Assembly (NCBI GenBank): GCA_918807975.1
Contig: OU964930.1
Span: 18,470,372-18,534,371 of the forward strand
Direction: 5' to 3'
Length of the DNA: 64,000 nt
Source of the DNA: Aplidium turbinatum
Taxonomy: Eukaryota > Chordata > Ascidiacea > Aplousobranchia > Polyclinidae
The notes beneath the pieces are model-generated. The model saw only the letters and a list, made by a program, of their open reading frames with translations, was not told the DNA's origin and searched no databases. Numbering within the stretch: position 1 is the stretch's first letter; each line of letters begins with the position of its first letter. The position numbers and the translations under genes were made by a program. Below, piece by piece: positions 19,544 to 31,500 of the stretch.

Positions 19544-22500
19544 TTAAGCAGATGTCTGCTTTTCAGAGTAGTTTTCTTGAAAGGGGTTATGCTTGTGATT
19601 GGCAAACCTGCAAAAAAAAAAAATAAGCCAATGTGGTTAAAGCGTTTTATCGACTAGTCAACGCCAAGCTCAGCGGTTCCAAACTTAAGTTCACGGAACC
19701 TTAAGGATTAAAGAAGCGCTAAAGTTTATACATTTAAATCAAATCTAGATTTTCACTTTGAGTTATCCTTAAAAAAGGTTCGTGCATATAAAAAGGCTGA
19801 GATGCACTGGTCAAGTTGACGGCTATCTTCAAGTCAGTCGACACTTCCTACGCTGTGCTCCACAATACCAGCAGCAGAGAAAAGATAAACTACGACCCGC
19901 GTGATAGTGCATCGAACTCAGATCGAACCATATTTTTCTTCTCAAACTTCGTGTACAGTGAACTAGGGTTGGGACCCCGGGAAATCCCGGGATTTTAACC
20001 CGTTTTTCTGATCCCAATCTTGGGATTAATTTTATTATAATCCCGGGATTTCTAGAAAACATCTACAAAAGCTGATGTTGCGCCATGGGTAGTAAGTGAT
20101 ACTGCCATATCGCTTGAAGCTCATATTATTTTGGTTTTAAAGCAGGTTTACTATATCAGCTTCTTCTTCGTCGTATGAGCTTTCTTCCGGACTATATGTT
20201 TGGGCATGAGGTCATCAGCCACCCGACAGTCTCATCATCCAGGCCCTTCAGTCCAAGCGTTCCATGTGGTGGTTGATGGATTGAGCAGTCATGGACGACA
20301 TGGTCTACTGTCTGGTCTGTGGCACCACACTCGCATCCCGGTGAGGGAGCCGGGCCCCATCTGCACATGTCTGAACGAAAGCGACCGACGCCGGTTCGTA
20401 GGCGGTTAAGCCGGACCCACGCAAGTCTTGCGAGGGACATTCCCGGAGGGTGGGGATCGACATCGGGTAGGAAATCACGGAGTCGGGAGATGTTGTTTTG
20501 CCACTCCGTGTTCCATGTGCAGCTTGTCCAGTGTGCCGCACTTATTCCAAGATCTTCAACGTTGTTCAGAAGCTGTCGTGCGGCGGGCGCAAATGGGCGT
20601 CTTGATTTTAGTCGCTGCTGTTCTCCAGGTAGGCGCTGGAATGTACTGTGGAGGAGGTGGTCGGGGTCCAGTGCGCAACGAGCAAGGGAAATCATGGCTC
20701 CTTTACGGCGAAGCTCAGCAGGTTGGATGCCTGCAAGGATGGGAAGGCAGTCTGTTGGAGTGGGACGCAGGCATCCAATCAGTGCATAGTGCGTCGTTGA
20801 TGGTGGTGTCAATGTGGAGTACTATATCAGCTGGTTTTCTTGAACACTCCACATTAGTGTGATAATAATAACAGCCATGGCATAACAATGAACTACGCAA
20901 TCGCTTCAGTCGTAGCATAGCCTAAGTGCAACTGGGTATTTTAGCGTTAAAAAGACGGTTGTGCCATGGTGCTGTTAGGACAGTTTCTGTTAATTCTGCC
21001 CTATCTTTTAGCGAAGGAGAAGTTAAATTTTAGCTCAGAATGGCGAATTTTGAAGATGTACAGTAAGTTTAAAGAGAAAATCCGAGGTGTGGCAAAACTT
21101 TTTCTTTTGTAAATCTACAGAAAAAGCAAAATGTAACTTCTGTCAAGTCGTTTTGAAAGAAGCTTCAGCGTTCGGCTGTGCCAAAAAATGGCGCGGTTCA
21201 TGTATTTTTCCTTAACTTTCTGAAAAGTTGTAGTGGACTTTTACAAACACAAACGTAAAAAAAAATTGAAAATAATGACGTTACACGGTCGCGCTGGGCG
21301 TTTCTATGGTTAGCAGTACCCATTTTCATAAAAATTGTCATATTTCGAAAACCACTGGAGATAAAAAGATGAACGTTACATCAAAAGCTGCAAAAGTGGC
21401 ATGTTTATATCTGCTCTAAGAACACTTTTTATTCTAGGACAACTTGAAAAATATTTATAAGCAAAAAACTCAATTGTACTATTTTTTTGTAGTAGGGGAG
21501 ATGCAGGACCTATGAGACATTTTTTTTTCTTTTTTTGCTCTTATTTCTTCAGCTTATATCAAAACAAGACAACAATTTTAGAGAATATGGTCAAGGTCAA
21601 TGTTTATTGACTGTGTAAATATCTTGACAGTCGAAATTATTTTTGTGAGGTTAAAGCTTATACATACTTTTTTAAAGAGTGTATAATCGGTCCTGCCCCT
21701 GAAGGACCTATTATACACAAGCAAACATTGAAAAACAAAACATGTTTTTTCACTTTCATTGCAAAAATAAACACATAAAAATGTGAAATAATAATACTTA
21801 GTGTCCATAAACATTTTAATTGCCAAAGTAAGATTAATTAGCGTTACATCAATAGCTCTTAACTGTGTAAGAGGAGTTTTCATAAGGGGGGTGTTAAACT
21901 CCTTTCCGCCATGGACAAAATTCACTATTTTTGTTAAAACGATTTTGAGCGTAAATGTAATATAATGCTGCTAGAAAACTAAGCTTTATTTTTAAAACGT
22001 ACAAAAGTTAATTCTTCAAGTGCTTTAACTTATTGTAGGTCTATGATAGATCTTGGACGTTAATGTTTAATAGGTCCTTCAAGGATTCATTTCAAACGTG
22101 TGAAGGTGTGACAGAAAAGCTTGGAAGTTTGGCGACAACATCAGAGCAGGTTACTAAAAAAGCCATTGCCGTTGTTGATTATAACTGGAGTTGAGGTGAC
22201 AAACACCAAAGACACATTTTCGAAGTATTGCTTCATGTAGACTCTTTATGGACAGACATATTGCAATTGCTCGAAATTGCAAGATTTTAGCACTGACAAC
22301 AATGTTTTTCGTTTTATGTCTGTCCATAAAGAGTCTACATCAAGCAATAGCCTACTTCGAAAATGTGTATTTGGTATTTGTCACCTCAACTCCAGTTATA
22401 ATCAACAACGGCAATGGCTTTTTTAGTAACCTGCTCTGATATTGTCGCCAAACTTCCAAGCTTTTCTGTCACACCTTCACACTTTTGAAATGAATCCTTG

Positions 22501-25500
22501 AAGGACCTATTAAACATTAACGTCCAAGATCTATCAGACCTACAATGAGTTAAGGCACTTGAAGAATTAACTTTTGTACGTTTTAAAAATAAAGCTTACT
22601 TTTCTAGCAGCATTATATTACATGTACGCTGCAAAAGTCATTTCAACAAAAATAGTGAATTTTGGCTGTGGCGGAAAAGAGTTTAACACCCCCCTTATAA
22701 AGACGCCTCTTACACAGTTAAGAGCTATTGATGTAACGCTAATTAATCTTACTTTGGCAATTAAAATGTTTATGGACACTAAGTATTATTATTTCACATT
22801 TTTATGTGTTTATTTTTGCAATGGAAGTGAAAAAAACATGTTTTGTTTTTCAATGTTTGCTTGTGTATAATAGGTCCTTCAGGGGCAGGACCGATTATAC
22901 ACTCTTTAAAAAAGTATGTATAAGCTTTAACCTCACAAAAATAATTTCGACAGTCAAGATATTTACACAGTCAAAAAACATTGACCTTGACCGTATTCTC
23001 TAAAACTGTTGTCTTATTTTGATATAAGCTGAAGAAATGAAAGCAAAAAAAGAAAAAAAATGTCTAATAGGTCCTGCATCTCCCCTACTACAAAAAATAG
23101 TAAAAATGAGTTTTTTGCTTATAAATATTTTTCAAGTTGTCCTAGAATAAAAAGTGTTCTTAGAGCAGATACAAACATGCCACTTCTGCAGCTTTTGATG
23201 TAACGTTCATCTTTTTATCTCCAGTGGTTTTCGAAATATGACAATTTTTATGAAAATGGGTACTGCTAACCATAGAAACGCCCAGCGCGACCGTGTGACG
23301 TCACTATTTAATTTTTTTTTCACGTTTGTGTTTGTAAAAGTCCACTACAAATTTTCAGAAAGTTAAGGAAAAATCCATGAACCGCGCCATTTTTTGGCAC
23401 AGCCTATTCAGTATTCAGCGTCCAGTACAAAGGGATTAATAACTAAATTTGGAAATAAGAAAGGACTTGAAGAGAAGCTTTAGGTTTCGAATCGACGAGC
23501 GTCGGAATGCCGAACTGGTTCACGTTTTTGGATACCCCAAGAAACCTTTCTACATTGATCAACCGCAGGATCAGCTTGATCATAAAATAAAGCATCAGAA
23601 ACTCGCTGCCCTGGCCACGAACCTTCTTCAAAGATTGTTCCCAAGCCCACCTGTTGAATTGGATCGAGGCTCTACTGAACAGCATGAAAATGCCATTACA
23701 GAAGATAGTAGCCATGACACTGAAATGACTTTACCTCAAGAGTCGCATGCTTTCGTAGCAGAAGATGAAAGTAAAGAGGCACAAAATTGATGTCGGCGCT
23801 CGAGTAATGCAAAAGAAATGCTGCTATATGAAGCAAGCAAAAAAGACCAGAAAACCTGAACAATATATATGAGGCATTGAAAAGTATTAAGCCAACATCT
23901 GTTGAGGCTGAACGTGCATTTTCAGCTCTTGGATATTTTGCAAGCAAAATCAGAAAGCGTCTTAACAACGACACTCTCGGAGCTCTCATGTTTTTGCGTC
24001 AATATTACCATAAATAAATGTGGTTTGTGTAGCTTGCATGTGTATTTTCCTACTTTTCTAATTAATTATCCCGATCCCGGGATTTCAAATTTGATCCCGA
24101 AATCCCAACCCTACAGCCAACAAAACAATTGTAATCCGCACACAATCAATCAAGCACCGCTAAATAAACTTCTCGGCAATCGCTTCAAAAATTCTCCGAT
24201 AGCAATTTGACTTTGAGCGCTTTTTCATCAAAAATTGTCTTTGGGTAGCTTCAAGGTGTTTCACAACAAAGGGCTACGATGTCATTGTTCCCAGTCAATC
24301 GTTATCTTGCTTTTTTCCCCCGGGAACCCAAAAACTATTTTTGTCCCAAACAACTTCAAATTTTTCCATATAGTTGATAGAATTTCCCCATTGACGACAC
24401 TGATCTGCCTTGTGAGAGTTTGAATTCTCATTTCGTCATAGCTAAGCATTGCGAATTTAAAGCTCATACAATTTATTCAAAGCTACAGAAGCGTAGCCAG
24501 ATGGGCAGTTTCGTTTCCCAATTTGGGAAAATTTAAAAATTGTCGGAAGAAATTTCAGTTGGGAAAATTATGAGGTTTTGGAAAAAGCCGAGAGAGAGGC
24601 TTTTGCTGGAGACTTCCCAAAACCGGCGCTTAAAAAAGCGAAAGCCCTTTTTGAAGACAGTCTGGAACGATTGTGCAAGATTTGCAACTTAACGCGCTGG
24701 TGAAATGTAATTGCAATTTTGGGAATTTACGAAGCGATTCTGGGGAAATTCATTTAGCGGCGGCATATGGCAGCACTGAGCTGCAGGCGTAGCAATATCA
24801 AACGGAGTTGAATTTTCGATTAATAAAATACACTCGTCTGGTAAAGTAGTGCTTACGTAGAATTGCAAAGTCAGTCGAAAAGGCTTATTGTAGCTAGCCA
24901 GTCAAATCACATTAGCAGCTGTTTAGATAATCACTCTTTGTTCACCGCTATTGCAACAGTTGACACTTACTGAGCCAAGGCACAAACTCTGAAATTGAGA
25001 TTGAGTCCAAGAATTGTGTTCATGTCTTCCTTGGACAAATTGAAGTCGAATACCTACAGGAAATTCAAAAAATTGTCATTTCACAACTGACTGCTGCGGA
25101 TCAACAGTGACTTGTTCAACAAACGAAGGTCTTCATTATGTTGATTGACACTATATGGCTTAAGTAAGACTGGACAGAGAAAAGTAAACCCACGTGAGCA
25201 GCAATTTATTCCGAGTTACGAGACCATCTTTCTGGTGTAGAATGGACTAAGGCACGATACCCATTAAGATCACGGGGTTGTGCTTTGGAAAAAGTCAATA
25301 ACATGCTTGAAAGGGCACCATACATGCGCCAACAAATTTTCAACATCGCAGAAAATCTAGTGGTACCGACACAGCACCAACTAATAATGAACAGAACACT
25401 AAAAACTTTTAGTAACGTAGTCGAGATGCCCCTTCTTCAAAACAGACTTATCTCAATAAATAGTACAAGTACAACAAAGAGGCAAAGCTCTGGCTAGTAA

Positions 25501-28500
25501 AAAAATCCTCTCTGGCTAGTTTTTTTCGTACATTGACCAAGTTTTTAGCAAAATGTCCTAAAAACTTGAAGTGAATTTCGTTAACACGCATAAATCGATT
25601 TTAGTGATAGAAAACACAATTTTTGGCAATCGGAATACAAGACGCAGACTTGTAATTAGACGTTGATCCAATGTCTTAGGCTATTACGTGTGATAAACCT
25701 AAAGTTAGCACCACCGAAAGGAAATATTTTTTATCAGAAAAATTAAACAGAAAATTACTGAATTTTTTAAAGTCATTTCGAACAAATACTCGAAAAGTCT
25801 CAGCAAAAAAATAGCAGCTCTCTGGTGAAGAAATAATAGAAGACCAAACAAAGTTTTCCCCATTTTTAAAGCAACTGCCACAAAATTATAAGTACAACAA
25901 AACCACAAGCCTACAAACATAAAAGTAACACACGGAAAAGTCAACCCATACAGAGAATGGCAACTGAACCATCCAAAAATGCAACACCCAAAAACAAACC
26001 ATAAATCGCTTTATATTTTAATGCCCAGCTACCACGAAGATATCACACATCACCAGTAGCGTAGCCAGGAATTTTGAAAGGGGGGGTTTTGCCCACCTAG
26101 CGGCGGGGGATCTGGGGGCCTCCCCCAGAAAATTTTGAAAAATTACTTTGAATTTGGTGCATTCTGAGAGCATTTATAACAAAAATGTGGGTACGAATAT
26201 TCCTGTAAAATGGTGCTGTCCGGTAGCATAGCAAAAGGATAAGATCAAGTTTTCTTCGGCATTTTTCGGAAATAAAGCTTAGTCTCTGTGTTTTCTTGTT
26301 GCTAATTCCTGGCTGAGATGTTTGGTATTGGCAAAACTCGCTCTTTTAATGCAATTTTGTTTAAAATTAGGCAATTTTTTTTTAGACTGAAAGCATTATT
26401 CTCAATATCGTGACGTCATACGCGTGCCAAAGGGGGGGGGGGGGGGGTTTCCAAATTAACTTGTGCCTAAAAAGTCAAACAATCACACTGTTTCTATTCG
26501 TTGTATTGCATGAGATTCAAGCGAAAGCTGTTCGTGTTAAACTACTTCCTGTTTGAATGAAGGCTGTGCTATTGCGTCCAGTGCAAAACTTTAAAATTTT
26601 TAGAACAGCACAACTTATGAACAACCGATTCGAGCTTCCACGTAGGATGACAAATAACAGCTTTTGTCTGAAACCTAAATGGCAACAAGTCATTTCTCAA
26701 AAAAAGAAACTATCGTGAAATGCTATATATATAATATACTGAAAAGTTCGGGTGTTCATCAGGACAATTATCGTTTCTAGCACTAGTTGTAACGTTCATC
26801 TGAAGAAATTGAAAGTAAAAGCAACAACAAACAGAATGGTTTAATTAACTGGTCAGAAACAAAAAATTTGAAAAATGAAAGTAATTATTATCAACGCACC
26901 ACGGTAGAAAATTGCTTCATCAATATCACATCAAAACATTGCAATGTACTCAACCGGAACGACCGAAACCTTTTACCAAAACCTTATAAATCATTGTTGT
27001 TTCGACACGCAGGCTTCAAGTCTACTTAAAAACAGTTGAAAACGTGATTGTAAGTTAATTTTGTCTCGAATTTCTAGTGGTCTTCACTACTTCGAATTTA
27101 TGTTTATTGTTGGAAGTTTTTACGTAATTTAACGTCGAAAGTAACCACACATCATTAGCCAACTTTAAAATATTGTGTTCGATTTTTCTTGCCTTCAATC
27201 GCATTTTTTCTGTTGGTCGTCACTATTTCGAATTTTATGTTTATTGTTGGAAGTTTTTCCGTAATTTAATGTGGAAAGTAACCGCTCACACATCATTGGC
27301 CAATTTTTTAAAATATTGTGTGTTTTATTTTTTCTTGCCTTCAATCGCACTGCAGTATATAACCTTGTGAAATTTTATTTTGTATGTTATTCGCTCTGAA
27401 GATGCGCATTGTCATGGTGCGCGAAACGTCAGTGAAGCGATAAACCATCCTGTTTGTTGTTACTTTTACTTTCAATTTCATCAGATGAACGTTGCAACTA
27501 GTGCTAGAAGCGAAATGCTATAGATAAAATTTCTTTGGCTAATAACTTTTTTGGAAAACGATTTCAAATCTTGTGCCAATGAAGACCGACCATACCCAGT
27601 CTTGACACTTTATTTTGTTAAAATTTCAAACAAGCATCCTCACAAAAAAGTTTGTACCGCAGTTTATACACAACGCCAACTACGATCTTAATTTTAAATT
27701 ATCCTGCTCGTTCCCAGCCAGGAAAGACGTTGAAACAAAGTAAACATGCAACTTTTGCCGGATAGGTAAAAAGCATAGCGACGACTTATATAGTACAGTC
27801 GTCTATTTTTCAACGTCGATCAATAAAACTGTGTTGAGCATTTGCAACAAACCTGAAAGTTCGACCGGATCCTGCTTGGTGTGACACTTTTAGGAATGAC
27901 AACCAGTCCTCTTTCAATGGGGAATCTCAAAACAACTTGAGCTGGGGTTTTGCCGATTTTCTTCGCTATTTCAATGATCTTAGGATTCTCAAGCACCACT
28001 GGTTCTTCTTTTTTTGCCCTAATATAAAATTGATGTTAAATTATGCTTTATTGTAGTCTAACCTAAACTACATCATGCAAAAATAGTAGTAATCACTAAT
28101 CAAAATTCAGTAGCCGGCTTGAAAGCTTTACAGCGCACTATCGGGGCAGTCGACTGGTGAAAGCACCTGGCACGACACTCGGAAGACAGTCATGAATTCA
28201 CAAACCATCAAGAGCAGGAGAGTGGTCTCTAGCGAGGCACTTAACGATATTTTGGGTAGACACAAAGATTCACTTCTTGTCTGCTTAAAAACGTGCACTA
28301 ATGACTCTTACCAAGGACGACCTGGTGAACCAAGAGGGCCGTAAGCAGTCACAACAATGTCATTTGCTTTGCAAAAATTGATAAGATCTTCTTCAACAAG
28401 ATATGGATGAACTTCTATCTGATTCGTCGCTGGCTTGACTGAACATTCTTTCATAATTCGTGTCAGTTGATATTGATTGAAATTGGAAACGCCAATGTCC

Positions 28501-31500
28501 CGAACCAGGCCTTCTTTTTGCAATTCCTCCATGGCCTAAAACATGTTTTTTGACTTACAAAACAAGCCTTCTTCAAGACTCTGCTAAAATGTTAGAATGT
28601 GGACTTTAAAAGACAAATATCAACTTTTACTTGACTGTTGTGTATTAGTGTGGTCAGTCAGAAATGACGTTGCATGACTCATTTCTTTTTTTTGTTGTGT
28701 CACAGTTGAAGATTAGTGTTAGAAGATTAATGTCGTATCACAGTGAGTGGTTGAACATTTACACTAAGTGGACGGAAAAAGCAAGTAAGCCAATCTTCGG
28801 GTCCACGTTCAAGCACATCTTTCGGTGTCTTGCCACCGACACAGCGACATGTTCTTGAGCGGCGTCAAACAGTCTTTTAAGTGCTGTACCAAGAACCTCT
28901 CCACTCGGCTACACAGCCGACATAATACGAATAAACCAAAAGTGGTTAACTTATGAAGTATAAATAATGCTTTGGTGATAGAATCAAATAAAACTATTAA
29001 AGACTACTATTGTCGGCTGAGTGGCGAGTGAGAACGTCTGAGCAACGCTCGAAAGACGTCGGTTTGGCATCGCTGTCGTCCACAACCGATGGTCAAATAA
29101 TGGAAGCAGCTGACTCTATGACTATGTCCCTTCGCGGCTTTTTGTTGTGTGATGTTGCCATGTTGCATCTGTTAGTGCAGTGCATGCTGTCGCAAAGTCA
29201 AACATGATGTATTATTATTACTACTTTTAACTTTAATAAAAGTAGGATCCTCTCTCTCTCTGGGAGCACGTCTTTCAGATGCAGACAGTTGGGTGCCGGT
29301 CAAATAGGCGCGCACAGTGTGGCGTCAGTATATTTAGGTACGGAGCACTGTGGCGCCTGTTCATTTAGGTGCTATTCTTAGTAAAGTCTGCAGATCATAT
29401 CAGCTTGGCAGGTAGGGCAATGCTTTTCACACAAAATGTTATATTGAACAGAAAAATATGTCATGGCTTCCGTGAGTAAAGCTGCTTTATCTGGCAATGC
29501 TTTTCACACAAAATGTTATATTGAACAGAAAAATATGTCATGGCTTCCCTGAGTGAAGTTGCTTAAACCGGCAATGCTTTTCATACAAAATGTCATATTG
29601 AACAGAAAAATACGTCATGGCTTCCGTGAGTGAAGCTGCTTAAACCGGCAATGCTTTTCACACAAAATGTTACATTAAACATAAAAATATATTGTTGTTT
29701 TAATGCGCGTGTTCGGCATTTATTTGTTAGTCCAGGTTTGCGTCGGCGAAAGCTTTATCAATAAATTTTTCCAGTTTTCGAACATTACTGAATTCAGTAT
29801 TGGGTGTCGCCTGTTTGACCAGCACCGAACTGTCTGCACCTAAAAGACGTGGACCCCCTCTCTATTTTGCTTTAAAGAAGCCAGGTCTTTGAAGCAAAAT
29901 GAAAAGAGGGTAGTTTCAATAAAATTAAAATACGGTAGGACAATTTATTAAAAATAGAATATCTACAAATACTCACCTTCCACGTATCAACATAGTCGGT
30001 GTCATCAGGTATGGCATCTCCTTTTTCATTGACGGGAAACAAATTTCCATTGTTCTGTAGAAATATGTAACACATAAAATGTAACAAACGAATGAATTGT
30101 TTCGCAACAGCCTGCAGTCGCAAGTATTAACACAGCGATAGGCACGTGTTTCACGGTTCAATAAATCAATAAACACATACCCCAGACCAGGCGTAATCAA
30201 AACAGTAGGTCGTCACGTCCCTTTTACGGTAGGTTTACAACTAAGCCAATAAAAGCGGAAATGTGCCCGAAACTCACGAGAGTTTCTCAGTTAGTAACGA
30301 TAACGAAACGCTTCCTTCTTCACAATGTTCAGGCCAATTTTTCAGTTTGATTTTGATACTCTGGATGGTTGACTTGAAACAGACAAGTAAACAGAATCGC
30401 GTGGCTTTTGTTACTCCAACGGAAGTGACCTGTTTTCACTGCTGAAACATGTTCGTTATGATTTGCATACCGATAATAGTGCATTGTGTTCAGCTTAACA
30501 AAGTCTAACCTAAAAATATCAATACAAACGAAGTTTCACACGAGTCAGTTCAATCATAAACAGCTAACAATCGATTTCGATCAGCTAGATAACCTAATAG
30601 AAATCCAAATAGAATTTCTATTTGAATAAGCTTAACTGAAATTATGCAGAGTACCACATATACAATATTCCAAAGTGTGATACATACCACAAACCCCATA
30701 GGCCAATGCATCAGATAGAGATCCAAATAGTCCAACTTTAACTGCTGAAGTGTGCTTACAAGTGCTGGTTTAACATCCTTGGCTGCATGAAAGGTGCACC
30801 ATAGCTGGATAATAAGTACCGGCTGTTAAACTATGTTATGAATTAAAAAGTAATAGCTAGCATTCTTAGTTTCCAGTTCAAGCTCTTTGACACATTTTTG
30901 AACATTACATTCAAGATAGCAAAAGACAATAACTCTGCTGTGCACAGGATAATTTCCGGCTAGTCTAGTACACTACCAGCATTTAAAAAGTTAAAATAGT
31001 CAATATTAGTTACTCCCAATAAACAATACGGTAGCCTACAGCAGATCTTTAAGAATGCATCACACATAAACATTAAACAAGAGCAATCAGTCCAGGGTTG
31101 AAAAAAAAACATAATTTAAAAAAAATTGGATTTTTTAAATATTTGTTTTATGTTTGTTTAGAGGGGAGGATCATTTTTAATCAAAATAGCACATCTTCTT
31201 GAAATACGTGTGACTTTTAAGGCTTAGTTTTAGCACGTCTTTTGCTTTACATGCTAAAAAAAACATTTGACTTATTTCTTTATTGTTTGATTTAAATCAA
31301 ACAACCCTGGAAACTACAGCTGGTTTTAATAACCATCTTAAAGTACAATCTATATACTGCTGTCTGTTTGCAATTTTAGTCTAGCTGGAAATACTCTGCA
31401 GTTGCAGAAGGGGAACATCGAACAATATTTGATTCATAACAGTACTCGGTAAAAATTGCTCCAGAAAATATCCGCTCCAATAAACATCCCACCAGAAAAA

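Larger units (their letters stand above)
19964..24113 (+). mobile_element. hAT element (TAGGGTTGGGA ends) in intron 7 of gene B
   Basis: The inverted ends TAGGGTTGGGA and TCCCAACCCTA, with subterminal ATCCCGGGATT repeats, are flanked by CAGTGAAC and CAGCCAAC (6 of 8 match). The transposase lies on the plus strand: a BED zinc-finger piece (about 21080-21165, [15 protein letters not shown]) interrupted by a palindrome, a middle piece at 23424-23790, and the C-terminal piece at 23870-24017 ([20 protein letters not shown]) ending at TAA. A LINE (20162-20819) also sits inside. It is broken. Confidence 0.85.

Noticed and set aside
20192-20862. Host gene suggested by long frames on both strands
   Set aside because: The minus frame is LINE C-terminal sequence bounded by a 13-bp target duplication; the plus frames are its shadows.
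22574-23003. Mirrored frames of about 65-115 codons in the foldback arms
   Set aside because: The same text appears in both arms because the arms are inverse copies. AT-rich, no domain.
29416-29690. Regular direct repeats resembling a CRISPR array
   Set aside because: Units are contiguous 77-bp repeats without spacers, in a eukaryotic intron and inside a transposon.
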